Shown here in pieces: positions 23,801 to 35,742 of a stretch of 64,000 nt of DNA; within the stretch, counting starts at the first letter, position 1; each line of letters opens with the position of its first letter. Source of the stretch: Siphonodentalium dalli (taxonomy: Eukaryota > Mollusca > Scaphopoda > Gadilida > Siphonodentaliidae); the NCBI GenBank assembly GCA_032622095.1, contig CP136067.1, forward strand, positions 80,502,705-80,566,704, read 5' to 3'. Both the position numbers and the translations under genes were made by a program. The notes under the pieces were generated by a model. That model saw only the letters and a program-made list of their open reading frames with translations, did not search any database and was not told the DNA's origin.

Positions 23801-25542
23801 ACCATATAAAGGTGAATTGTCACCACATAAACGACATTTTCTTACCATATAAAGGATACTGAATGCCATATAAATGTGTATGGACACCATATAAAGATGA
23901 ATGGACACCACATAACGACAAATGTACACCATAAAGAGGTGAATGAATGCTATATACAGTTGAATGGACACCATATAAAGGTGGAAGGATATTATGGACG
24001 ACAACCCCATGAGACAGCTATTGACTTCCTTATAAAACAATACTCTCCTGATGTATGTGTGATAGACTCTTGACAGCGATGATGACGGAGTATAATTTAC
24101 AAGTGTATTTGTCACATTACAATTCGTTATGATCTACAATTTGGCTCCAATCACTAGTCTGTTACTAACACGTATAAACAAAACAATATAGTCATATTGT
24201 GAAACTGGTGATCATTTTTCATTTGACTCAACAGAATTATGCAACAGACTGCAGGCTGCATATTAGCAGTGGCATTACAAAGCAGTGTGCACGTATACTT
24301 TTGTCAAGTACTGTGTCTAGAAGCATAACTATATCGACTATATTGCATTACTAGTAATTATATTACTGATTGTTTCGGTGAATGTCTCTCCCTCCTATAT
24401 AGTAGCACTTTGTGGCCGTATATATAGCGATGTTACTATCAACGTTCGAGTAAAATAACACAATATTCTCCATAGGGTTCAATGTCAAATTTTGATAAAA
24501 ATGGTAGCCAGTGAGAATAGTCTAGTCACATAACCTTTTCCCCAAGCTGGGCCTGAATTTCATACATAGTATGTTTGAGAAATTTCAATTCATATAATCA
24601 TACGCAAAATGGTGCCATTTATCCAAAAATACAAGAATCTCCATAGAGTTCAATGTTAAATTTTGATCGCAACTGTAGCCAGTAAGAACCCACTGATCAT
24701 ATCCAAATTTTCAGATATATCTTTGAGGTTCATACCTAGCAGTTTTTTTTACAACATTTCAAATTGCACCGATCATAATACGCCAAATGGCACCATCTAT
24801 CATTTTGGTGGAAAAAAACGAAACGCTCTTTAAATTATGTTGACCCCAGTTTAGGCCGACACTCCAAAATTCAAGAATGGTGACAACTCATCCTGAAAAT
24901 AGACCTACTAAGCATACAAATCTGTTTTAAGATAGCTTTTAGCAAGCAAACATGTGATATGAAGTAAGAAATCTGACTATTTGTCAAACGTGTCACTAAA
25001 TATAGTTTTGGGAGAGGGGTAAGGTTGTGCCCTGTATTTGAGCTGCGTACGCCACAACGCCATAACATGATAACCATCCCATTGCAGATATGCCACGGAT
25101 CACAAAAATATATACATATGGTGACAACATCCGACAAGTTTTTGTTAAACAGAGTTGAAACAGACACATTAAGCTGAATCAGCGAAAAAAAATACGTTCA
25201 CGATTAGCAAAATACGTCACAGCTCAAACGTCAATCGATTATCTTGCAACTTTTTACCATTTTCAATACCGCTCACATAACTGCCATCCATATCAAATGA
25301 AGAAAAAGATAAATTGAATACAGCTTAAGAATCTTAGACTGATGAACATCACAGGAACTAACCCGAAAAATGAATAAAAATAAGGTTGGGTAGCATGATG
25401 AAAATGTGAAAAAATCATATTTTGCGTCCTATATTGACCCCGCAACAAACGGATCCCAAAATTAGAATAGTTGGGCTACATAGATATGGTGGTCGCTGAA
25501 ATTCCCATTCCAGGTGACACCTCGGGTAATGAGAGCCCATAC
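20859..25542. mobile_element. Inner giant foldback, 4.7 kb, minisatellite core
   Basis: The outer ends TATGGGCTCTCATTAC (20859) and its complement (to 25542) start arms that can be followed inward on both sides for about 1.4 kb. Matching pairs along the way include 'CACCATATCTATGTAGCCCA', 'AAGATTCTTAAGCTG', 'TGGTGCCAT', 'TATGCTTCTAG' and 'TGTTGAGTCAAATGA'. The arms then enter a 21-bp minisatellite. It reads TATATGGTGTCCATTCACC on the left (22320-22680) and GGTGAATGGACACCATATAA on the right (about 22820-23990), so the core is also inverted. No transposase was found. Confidence 0.75.
22250..24000. repeat. 21-bp minisatellite with orientation switch
   Basis: Units of 21 bp alternate between a GGTGAATGGACACCATATAA type and an AAGACATTTGCACACCATAT type, forming 42-bp dimers in places (for example 23100-23290 and 23730-23780). 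Orientation changes near 22690-22800. Because 21 is divisible by three and the unit lacks stops, many long open frames with SIHLYMV-type periodic translation appear on both strands. These are artefacts of the repeat. Confidence 0.85.
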
Positions 25543-26940
25543 TATAAGGTCATGGGTGGGATGTACATGTGTTGTCTGTATGATCATGGATGGGGTGTGT
25601 GGATATATATTGGGAGTGCTTTTATGATTACGGGTAATGTGTATAGGTATACATGGAATGACTGTACGGTATTGAATATGAATACCTGGAGCAAACTGGT
25701 GGACATTATCGGGTATATAGGGACTGTGGGTATATAGGGAGTGTCCTTGTGGTGACGGGTGGGATGTATATTTATATATATCGTGGATGTATAATTATTG
25801 GTGGGTGTATAGGGCTTAGCTGTATTATCATGGATGGCGTGTATGATTATACAGTGAATTGCTGAATTGTCGTGTGTGAGGTGTATAAAGCAAGTATGAA
25901 TTGTTTTAGTGGTTGTGTGTGTGGGTTTTTGTGTATATCTGGAAGGGCTGAATGGCCATTAGTGAGGTTTACATGTATACCTGTAGTGAATATATGGCCT
26001 AGGGTGGACTGCATATGTATATCGACTGATTATATGACTATGTGTGTCGAATAGGTATACAGGTAGTGACTGTATGGTTGATGGTGAGATGAGTACATGT
26101 AAGTATACAAGTAGTGACTGCATGATCATAAATGTAATGAACGTCTATACGGGGGTGACTAAATGGTCATGTGTCAGGCGTATGAGTATACTTGGTGTTC
26201 CTGTTTGGTGACTCGTGGCGGTATGATTATGTGTAGGTTATACCAGTATACACACGTGTTGCTTTATTGTCATGGGCGAGGGATATGTGTATATAGCGAG
26301 TGGCTATATGGCCATGGATGAGGTGCATATGCATACATGGAGTGACTATACTGACATGACTGGGGTGTATTAGTATATCTTGGGTGGCTATTCGGCTATG
26401 GTGTGACAAATAGGGATACAGGGAGTGACATGGCCAATGTTGAGGTGAATATGTATACAAGGATTGACCATGATCATGTATGAATGTTTGGAATAGGTAC
26501 ACACGGGGTGACTGTATGGCCATAGGTCAGGTGAAGGAGTATACCAGGTGACATGGGTGACGGTGTGTGTATGAAGCGAGTGGCTATATGGCCATTGGTG
26601 AGGTGCATATGTATACCGGAGTGACTTTATGGTCATTGTTGTGGTGTTGATGTATATATTGATTGTCTATTTGACCATGCGTTTGGAGAATATGTATACA
26701 GGGGATGACCTTACGGCCAATGATGAGATGATTGGGTATAAAAGGAGTGAGTATATGGTTATGGCCATGTTTAGGAGTATACCCGGTGTGTCTGCATTAT
26801 GACGCGTGGCTGTATGGCCATCCGTGGTCATGGGTCAGGTGTACATGTATACAGTGGGTCACTATATTGTTGTGTCTGTGGTGTTTATATATAGTATATG
26901 TAATGACTGTGTGATAATGGGTGGCTATCGTGTTCCACGA
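25543..26940 (+). repeat. ~42-bp minisatellite, right part
   Basis: Degenerate tandem units of about 42-43 bp carry TATACAGGGAGTGACTGTAT, GGTCATGGGTGAGGTG and variants throughout. Clear unit boundaries fall near 26290, 26332 and 26375. It continues the array at 20530-20858. Frames on both strands are repeat read-through. Confidence 0.7.
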
Positions 26941-27052
26941 TATGACTCTCTGACATGACCTCTCTATTGATTAACATATCCTGAGTTATTGTGGAAAGCG
27001 ATACCCACCCAATGTACACATGTACAACCCACCCATTACCCCAGTCACTCCA
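26941..27052. other. Short spacer
   Basis: Sequence between the minisatellite and the Helitron-like element, with no feature of its own. Confidence 0.35.
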
Positions 27053-30000
27053 TCTATATATATATTTGCGAATGTCTGTCTGTCTGTCTGTCTGTGTTCT
27101 ATAGAAATTCACAGGGGACCATCTAGATGATGCCAAAGGGGTCTACTATGAGTAGCTTTTTACGAGAAAGATAATGGTCGGGGTTAGAATTTTCTAAAGT
27201 GACGCCGTTGTTGCCAGGGGCAGAAAAGGGGAAGGGGCAGGAAAAAAAATTGTCGCCGATTGCCACCAAACTTATACATAATAATCCCCATGATATGAGG
27301 AATCTAATGGTGTGGTTTAAATATGGCAAAAGTCGCGCCGTTCGCGTCAGGGGTGCCCGGAAGGGAGAGGGGCAGATTTTTTTTCTGTCGCCGAATTCCA
27401 CCAAACTTATATATAATCATCCCCATGATATGAAAAAACCAACGGTGTGGTTTAAAAGTGGCGTCGTTCGAGTCAGGGATGCACGGAAGGGGAGAGGGGC
27501 ACCAAAATTGAAAAACTAATTTTAGCGCCGATCTCCACCAAATTGATATATATTCTTCTACATGATATAAGGAATCTAATTGTGCGAATTAACAACGCCG
27601 AACCCATGATATGAAAAAACCAACGGTGTGGTTTTAAAGTGGCGTCGTTCGAGTCAGGGATGCACGGAAGGGGAGAGAGGCACCAAAATTGAAAAACTAA
27701 TTTTAGCGCCGATCTCCACCAAAAAATTGATATATATTCTTCTTCATTAAACAAGGAATCAAATTGTGCGCTTTAACAGCGCCAAATTGTTGTCTTTTGG
27801 TTGAGAGATTGGGAGCGGTGTGCACTAAATTTGATAGTAATTGGTTTAGTCGCCGATTGCCACCACACTTATACAAAATCATCCCCATGGTATGACGAGT
27901 CTAATGGTGTTGCTTATATATGTCAAATGTGGCCTCATTCGAGTCAGGGTTGCATTGAAAGGGACAGGGGCACCAAAATTGATGCACAATTTTTTTGCGT
28001 CAATTTCCACCAAATTGATACACGTTCTTATCCAAGATACGAGGAATCTAATCGTGTGATTTAAAGACGCCATAGTGGTGCTGTTTGTTTATTTAAAAAA
28101 AATTGGTTAGTCGCCGATTATCACCAAACTTATAAACAATCATCTCCATGATATCAGGAGTATAATCGTGTGGTTTAAGGATGTCATAAGTTGGGCCATT
28201 CAAGTCAGTGATGAATAGAGATGAGAGGGACACAACAAATTATATCTATATGTTTAGTGCCGATTTCCACCAGATTGATACATATTCTTCTCTGTGATAC
28301 GAGGAATCTTATCGTGTCGTTTAGATACACCAAATGTGTGCACTATGGGTGAGAGATATGGGGACCTTAAATTTGATACGAATTGATATACTCGCCAATT
28401 TTCACCAATTTCATATATATGCATCTCTAATATATAATGAGTCTTAGTGTGTGTAGCTTGAGACTGAAATAGGGACGGTGGGTCACCAAGACTGATACAC
28501 AATATTTTTAGTACTAATTACCATCAAATTCAGACATGTTCTTCTCAAATGATACAAGAAATCAAATCGTGCTGTCTGTCTTTCTGTCTGTCTGTGTGCG
28601 TTCTATATATAACTTCACGCGGTACAATCGAGATGGCACAAAGACGTTCTAAGAGGGGTAGCTGTTTACAAGGAAGATAACGGTGCGGGTAAATATTTTC
28701 TAAAATGACGCTGTTGGTGTCAGGGGAAGAAAAAGGGGAGGTCGGCAAAATTAAAAATATATCATGAAATAGTTTTGTCGCCGATTTCCACCAAACGAAT
28801 ACATAATCACCTTCGCAATATGGCGTTGTTCGAGTCAACGTTGCATCAACAATTGATTTAATAAACTATTTTTAGCCCAGATTTCCACCAAATTGATATA
28901 TTATTCTTCGCTATGATACGAGGAATATCGTCGTGTGATTTAAAGACGTCAAATTGCTGTCGGTTGGGTGAGAGATATGGGTCATAACTATTCTCAGAAT
29001 TTGTTCAGTTGCTGATTACCACCAAACATATATATAATCATCGCCAGTATATCATGCACCCATGAGTCTAATGGGAGTGTATGGTTTAAATATGTCCAAA
29101 GAGGCAAACGCTGGTACAAATTTATTTGGCACCAATTTCCACCGAATTCTCTAATGATATACCATGAATTATATCACATTTGGTCTCGTTTGCGTCGCGG
29201 ATGGCGAGCGGATATGCACTATCATTGATAAGATTGCTATTCGCCTTTATCCACATATAAGTTATATAGGAGTCACCCAGGCCATCGCCATATCATTTTA
29301 AGTAGTTTTGGACGTTCACATTTCACAATCCCGACATATGGTGACCCACTTAAGTCACTTGAACAATTATATCTTCTTAACTGTCATATTTATATGGGAA
29401 TAGCAATCAGGGCATTCACAAAATGAGCTAGCAAAAAGAGATACATAGAAGAGGCATTAAACGTATATTTATCATTCTATTGAAGAGATACACATATTCG
29501 TGCAAACTGATAGATCCCGAACCGTCAGAGGATTGCATATATATTATAACAAAATTGAGTATGTTTCATTCAATACAGTTTCCACAAAAAGTTACAATTT
29601 GTCAAGAGATATGGAAGGCCTGTTCAAAAATAGTGGTCACAGTGTGCAGTCAAATATAGTTTCTTCTGATGTACAAGAAAATGCAGTTAGTAGCATAAGA
29701 CTTTTCAGGATCCTCTCAATACTGCACATCTGACAAGGGTTTTATAACAGACTCCTCGACTGATATAAGCAACTCAAAATCTCGCTCTGTGTCTGGCACA
29801 TGTAGCTAATTTTTATGCGCATCAACATTTCGTTTAAACTGAGAATATTTAGCCAATATATATCACCATGAACAGAGGGGCACCTGGAAATTTCTTTAAA
29901 ACATCTGTATCTTCATGGAGATAGCCAGGTGTCCTCGAGAACTTAGTCCAACCCACTAAATTGATTGATACATCTCAATATTTAAAACCCACTGAATTAT

Positions 30001-30312
30001 CATCTTTTATCGAACTAATGTGTTTATGATGTTCATGTATCATATTATAACGTCTAATGTATACGCAGTTGTAAATAAATACATACTTCATTATTGTTGG
30101 AACGGATTAATCGCGACAAACAGAATGACAATTGACAAGGTGAGCCACTACTTATATCCCAATCATGTTTTATGATGCTATTTGAATATACAATTTATGA
30201 GAAAACGTATAACACTTTTAAGCAAGAGCATTCTCTATCCCCAACAAATATCCACAGCATACAGAGGGTTTCTCATCGCATTAACCTGGGCAACGCCGGG
30301 TAACCCTGCTAG
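27053..30312 (+). mobile_element. Helitron-like element with ~136-bp tandem core
   Basis: The 5' end fits the Helitron rule A|TC (TCTATATATATATATTTGCG) and is followed by a TCTG microsatellite (27076-27096). The core (about 27200-29290) is a tandem array with a period of ~136-180 bp. Each unit carries 'TCGCCGATTTCCACCAAA', 'CCCCATGATAT', 'AATCTAAT-GTGTGGTTTAA' and 'GTTCGAGTCAGGGATGCA'. A second TCTG head occurs inside at 28576-28596. The 3' end has the hairpin ACCTGGGCAACGCCGGGT (30284-30301) and then CTAG at 30309-30312, followed by T. 29300-30280 is unique sequence. No Rep or helicase is encoded, so this is non-autonomous. The single-element reading from 27053 to 30312 is inference. Confidence 0.55.
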
Positions 30313-30314
30313 TA

Positions 30315-31244
30315 GTCTATAAACACCGTAGTGTGACACATGTAAGATAGTCCAAAACAATATACACCTTTGATACCAAAGATAGTTGCATTTTACTTGA
30401 ACAAATGGTCGAACCCTGAAAAGTTAGTTTTTGCCGATATTTATGTCAAGTTTGTGAGAAATAAATCCAAATTTCTGGTGATGTCAGTGGTGACAATAGT
30501 AAAAATTATCCATGGTGCATCAGACATGTTAGTATACAATGTATAGAATACAGATTAGCCAATTGTATACATCAACCACAACTTGTAAGCGATTGCAGGA
30601 CACCCTGGGGCAATATTTACCATTTTCCATATTTTGGCGGCCATTTTCGCCGCCATTTTGAGCCAAGGTAAGATATTTGGTTCCAGAAAGTTGGAATATT
30701 CATAGGTAATGATATGCCTCACTTACATTACAATGGTCTTTTCATTTCTTGTTATTTTGTACCGCGTTCTGTAAAATATAATTTTTGAGGGGGTCGGAAG
30801 GGGCTAGGACCCTATTAATTGCATATTTAATTGCTCCAATGATCAGTTAATATAAAAAACACAAAATAAAGTCATATTACTCAACCAGTTCCAAACAGAA
30901 TGAATTGATCTAGAAGATATTTGTGAAAAAATGTCATATTTTCAAATTCCGGCGGCCATTTTGGCGGCCATCTTGGATGGTGAGTTTCAATTTTGGCCCA
31001 AAAAAGTATCATTATGTCTTAGCTTTACGAAAATATAAACATTTGTATACATTTTACTAGATTTTCCCGCTATAATTTGCATAAAACTGACTTAGGGTCT
31101 GGTCTGAAAAACGGCGGCCATGATGGACGCCATCTTGTTAACATTGCTTAAAAGTTGAAGGACATAATAAGGAACAAAATGAGTGGGGTGAAGTTAAGTC
31201 TCAGGGGGGGTGCAAGGGTACCCATATTAGCTCCCGGACTAAAT
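30315..31244 (-). repeat. Right arm of outer giant foldback
   Basis: Reverse complement of 19187-20184, with the outer end at 31244 (TAGCTCCCGGACTAAAT). The inner end is cut at the CTAG|T junction of the preceding Helitron-like element. Near 30640 the GGCGGCCATTTTCGCCGCC variant differs from the left arm, so the arms are similar but not identical. Confidence 0.75.
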
Positions 31245-31689
31245 CAGATGATAAAAGTTGAGATATCAAATCAAATAGCATATATCTGTAGAAAGTGGAA
31301 GTAAGGTGGAAGGGTTAATTTTGCCCAAACTAATCAATTGATCAACACAAATTAATTCATAATCAGCATGGAACTGGCCACATACACCTATGCAATAAGT
31401 CAGCGCCACAGAATACCAGTATTGTTTTTATCATACAGCCCTCATGCATTGAGGGAATTTCAAAAGACATCCCCATAAAGAGTGTTCATTAATGAACCTG
31501 GTTCACATTTGAAGGGTTCATATTTTCTGCCTAGTTGAAACAGTACGGTCATATTTGCCTATGGGAGACTCGCATATATCAAATAATGCACTGGAACATT
31601 CATTATCTTTAATGCTGCACCAGCGCAGCTCCCGCCATGAAAGGTTTAAATTATAAATAGTAACAAACATTTTATATGCATGACGTTCT
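31245..31689. other. No feature seen
   Basis: No supported gene or repeat. Confidence 0.35.
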
Positions 31690-32655
31690 ATTGGCAATTT
31701 CGTTTTATAAATTTTGGTGCCGGGCGACCCCGCCATATCTCAGAGGATGCCACTTTGGTATCTTCAAACCACACCATGCATTTGATTCATCTCATCATGT
31801 GCATTTAAATGCGACCATTTTTTTTGTGCCCTTCCCCACCCCTAACTCGAATAGGGAACTCTGGTTTATTTAAATCAGACCATTATATTGCTTATGCCAT
31901 GGAGGTTACGATATATTAATATTGATGGAAATCAAATTTACCACCAAAAAAAACATTACTATCAATTTTGCTGCCACTCCCTCCTCCATCCCTGACCCTA
32001 AAGGGCGCTAAATTGGCGTATTTAAACAACAATAAATTTGCACTGTCTCAAAAATCAAATTTGCTTCTAAAAATAGGCGCCTGTTGTGTTGTGTAGTTCC
32101 AAACATGTTCAAAGGGCAATGCTCGGCATGTTTCGGAGGCATAAAATTATAACATTGCTACTGTGCTATATCTCCTATATATATATATATATATATTTAT
32201 TTTTTATCAATTTGGTGTCCCTCCCCCATCCCTGGACCGAATGTCGGCAAATTGGTGTCTTTAAAACGCCCGATTAGATCAATCGTTCCATGTATGGAGA
32301 AAGACGAATGTATATTAATTTGGTTGAAATCGGAGTAAAAAATATTTTTATCACTTGTGTTGCCCTTCCCCTCCCAAATTCGTGACTCGAACGGTGCCTC
32401 TTTTTTAAAACCACGCCATTAGACTCATCAAACCGTGAGATGATTATATGTTTGGTGGAAATCGGCCACAAACAAAATGTCATCGATGCTGTTGTCCCTC
32501 CCCCTTTTTCTGTCCCTGACCCCGATACGTAGTGTCACTTTAACCCATCAATATCGTCCTTGTAAAATATTATCCCATTGGGGTGACGGGGTCATCTAGA
32601 TGGTCCCATGTTAATTTATATAGCGGACAGACAGACATTCGCAAATAGATATAGA
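31690..32655 (-). mobile_element. Inverted relative of the 27 kb Helitron-like element
   Basis: Read on the minus strand from 32655, the sequence begins TCTATATCTATTTGCGAATG and TCTG repeats, then 'GGGACCATCTAGATGA', matching the head at 27053. It is followed by diverged core monomers with 'TTTCCACCAAA' and GGGAGGGGCA-type phrases. A 3' hairpin and CTAG were not found, so this copy is probably 3'-truncated. An AT microsatellite sits at 32178-32196. Confidence 0.55.
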
Positions 32656-33105
32656 TTCCACCAACCCGAGAGATGAGTGCAACTTTCAACTGTTGCAATG
32701 TTTGTTTCGTTTGAATTTCTAATAAGGTGTATGGTCTCTTTACGCAATATCGGTTGACAAAATATTGACTATCCTGTATCATTTCTATCATAGCATGTTA
32801 TTGCCATATTTCAGGGCGCTCAGTACAATCTTACGAGTGCATTATACATTTGATGTTATTAGATCTTATTAGCCATATCGCTTTAACGGTGTTGATAATT
32901 AGTATGAGCCAAATTGGTACATTGATTCTGGAGATGATTTGATAAATTTACGGACAGCTAGAGTACAACAGACAGAAAAATTGATGGACAGTTGAGCAAC
33001 ATATACATAATTTATTTAAAATACTCGAAATTAGTCCGAACAGTGTAAATTACCCATGGAGCACACATATACGCTCTATTTTAACACGCATGTTTTTTTT
33101 ATCTA
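32656..33105. other. No feature seen
   Basis: AT-rich sequence without supported structure. Confidence 0.35.
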
Positions 33106-33315
33106 TCTCATATATATTTTGAAGACCTCTGTCTGTTTGTTTGTCTGTCTGTCTGTCTGTATGTTTGTCTGTATGTTTGTCATTAATACAAATCTACGAT
33201 TCTCGACCGATCGGGACGAAACTTGGTACGTGTGTGTAGTTTGACCAGGCGGTGGACGTTGTCGTATTGACGAGCCCGGATGAATAGCCCGGACAACGTC
33301 GGGCTCATCGGCTAG
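33106..33315 (+). mobile_element. Helitron-like array unit 1 (short)
   Basis: Inserted after A, with TC at 33106 (TCTCATATATATTTTGAAGA). A CTGT microsatellite and the leader 'AATCTACGATTCTCGACCGA' follow, with no 122-bp core. It ends in the hairpin GCCCGGACAACGTCGGGC and CTAG at 33312-33315. The next unit begins on the following base. Confidence 0.75.
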
Positions 33316-33891
33316 TCTCATATATATATTTTGAAGACCTCTGTCTGTTTGTTTGTATGTTTGTCTGTATGTTTGTATGTTTGTCATTTATACAAATCTA
33401 CGATTCTCGACCGATCGGGACCAAACTTGGTACGTGTGTGTAGTTTGACCAGGCGGTGGACGTTGTCGTATTGGCGAGTCAGTGCGGCGCCCGCTTCGCG
33501 CATGCGCAGACGAGATCTCGGAAACGGGTGGAGCTATCGACTTGAAATTTGGTATGTGAATGTATCTTGCCCCGGATACGAATTTTATCGGGTCGCCGAG
33601 CCCGTGCGACGCCAGCTTCGCGCATGCGCAGACGAGATCTCGGAAACGGGTGGAGCTATCGACTTGAAATTTGGTATGTGAATGTATCTTGCCCCGGATA
33701 CGAATTTTATCGGGTCGCCGAGCCCGTGCGACGCCAGCTTCGCGCATGCGCAGACCAGATCTAGGAAACGGGTACAGCTATCGACTTGAAATTTGGTTTT
33801 TGAATAGCCCGGACAACGTCGGGCTGGGTAGAGCTATCGACTTGAAAATTGTTTTTTGAATAGCCCGGACAACGTCGGGCTCATCGGCTAG
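33316..33891 (+). mobile_element. Helitron-like array unit 2
   Basis: Same head and leader as unit 1, then three 122-bp core monomers. The terminal hairpin region is partly duplicated: GCCCGGACAACGTCGGGC occurs near 33808 and again near 33863. It ends at CTAG 33888-33891. Each monomer contains CGCGCATGCGCAGAC and GGAGCTATCGACTTGAAATT. Frames on both strands come from the monomer. Confidence 0.75.
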
Positions 33892-34788
33892 TATCATATA
33901 TATTTTGAAGACCTCTGTCTGTATGTTTGTTTGTTTGTCTGTCTGTCTGTCTGTCTGTCATTTATACAAATCTACGATTCTCGACCGATCGGGACGAAAC
34001 TTGGTACGTGTGTGTAGTTTGACCAGGCGGTGAACGTTGTCGTATTGGCGAGCCCGTGCGGCGCCCGCTTCGCGCATGCGCAGACGAGATCTCGGAAACG
34101 GGTGGAGCTATCGACTTGAAATTTGCTATGTGGATGTATCTTGCCCCGGATGCGAATTTTATCGGATCGCCGAGCCCGTGCGACGCCAGCTTCGCGCATG
34201 CGCAGACGATATCTCGGAAACTGGTGGAGCTATCGACTTGAAATTTGGTATGTGAATGTATCTTGCCCCGGATACGAATTTTATCGGGTTGCCGAGCCCG
34301 TGCGACGCCAGCTTCGCGCATGCGCAGACGAGATCTCGGAAACGGGTGGAGCTATCGACTTGAAATTTGCTATGTGGATGTATCTTGCCCCGGATGCGAA
34401 TTTTATCGGATCGCCGAGCCCGTGCGACGCCAGCTTCGCGCATGCGCAGACGATATCTCGGAAACTGGTGGAGCTATCGACTTGAAATTTGGTATGTGAA
34501 TGTATCTTGCCCCGGATACGAATTTTATCGGGTTGCCGAGCCCGTGCGACGCCAGCTTCGCGCATGCGCAGACGAGATCTCGGAAACGGGTGGAGCTATC
34601 GACTTGAAATTTGGTATACGAATGCATCTTGCCCCGGATACGAATTTTATCGGGTCGCCGAGCCCGTGCGACGCCAGCTTCGCGCATGCGCAGACCAGAT
34701 ATCGGAAACGGGTAGAGCTATCGACTTGAAATTTGGTTTTTGAATAGCCCGGATGAATAGCCCGGACAACGTCGGGCTCATCGGCTAG
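33892..34788 (+). mobile_element. Helitron-like array unit 3, six core monomers
   Basis: Starts TATCATATATATTTTGAAGA and ends at CTAG 34785-34788 after the standard hairpin. The core has six 122-bp monomers. A 244-bp dimer beginning near 34123 is repeated at 34367 with no difference that I can see, which shows higher-order duplication inside the element. Confidence 0.75.
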
Positions 34789-35742
34789 TCTCATATATAT
34801 TTTGAAGACCTCTGTCTGTATGTTTGTCTGTATGTTTGTATGTTTGTCATTTATACAAATCTACGATTCTCGACCGATCGGGACGAAACTTGGTACGTGT
34901 GTGTAGTTTGACCAGGCGGTGGACGTTGTCGTATTGGCGAGCCCGTGCGGCGCCAGCTTCGCGCATGCGCAGACGAGATCTCGGAAACGGGTGGAGCTAT
35001 TGACTTGAAATTTGGTATGTGAATGTATCTTGCCCCGGATACGAATTTTATCGGGTCGCCGAGCGCGTGCGACGCCAGCTTCGCGCATGCGCAGACCAGA
35101 TCTCGGAAACGGGTGGAGCTATCGACTTGAAATTTGGTATGTGAATGTATCTTGCCCCGGATATGAATTTTATCGTATCCGGGGCAAGATACATTCACAT
35201 ACCAAATTTCAAGTCGATAGCTCCACCAGTTTCCGAGATATCGTCTGCGCATGCGCGAAGCTGGCGTCGCACGGGCTCGGCGATCCGATAAAATTCGCAT
35301 CCGGGGCAAGATACATCCACATAGCAAATTTCAAGTCGATAGCTCCACCCGTTTCCGAGATCTCGTCTGCGCATGCGCGAAGCGGGCGCCGCACGGGCTC
35401 GCCAATACGACAACGTTCACCGCCTGGTCAAACTACACACACGTACCAAGTTTCGTCCCGATCGGTCGAGAATCGTAGATTTGTATAAATGACAGACAGA
35501 CAGACAGACAGACAAACAAACAAACATACAGACAGAGGTCTTCAAAATATATATGATACTAGCCGATGAGCCCGACGTTGTCCGGGCTATTCAAAAAACA
35601 ATTTTCAAGTCGATAGCTCTACCCAGCCCGACGTTGTCCGGGCTATTCAAAAACCAAATTTCAAGTCGATAGCTGTACCCGTTTCCTAGATCTGGTCTGC
35701 GCATGCGCGAAGCTGGCGTCGCACGGGCTCGGCGACGGCTAG
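34789..35742 (+). mobile_element. Array unit 4, chimeric with an inverted segment
   Basis: Begins as a normal forward unit. At about 35174 it switches to a reverse-complement segment (35174-35736) equal in length and apparently identical to 33714-34276, including the end of one unit, its CTAG boundary and the head of the next. Forward sequence resumes with GGCTAG, and CTAG at 35739-35742 closes the unit. Confidence 0.7.

Noticed and set aside
22800-24000. CRISPR-like regular repeat array
   Set aside because: The units are contiguous without unique spacers, there are no cas genes, and the context is eukaryotic. It is a minisatellite.
22250-24115. Many overlapping open frames with SIHLYMV or HHIKVNGHH-like periodic translations
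   Set aside because: They arise from a stop-free 21-bp minisatellite read in several frames on both strands. Unit drift and lack of any start context argue against a protein.
27076-27100. TCTG repeat as an independent microsatellite
   Set aside because: It sits in the head of a Helitron-like element and recurs at the same relative position in related copies (28576, 32630 and the 33 kb array).
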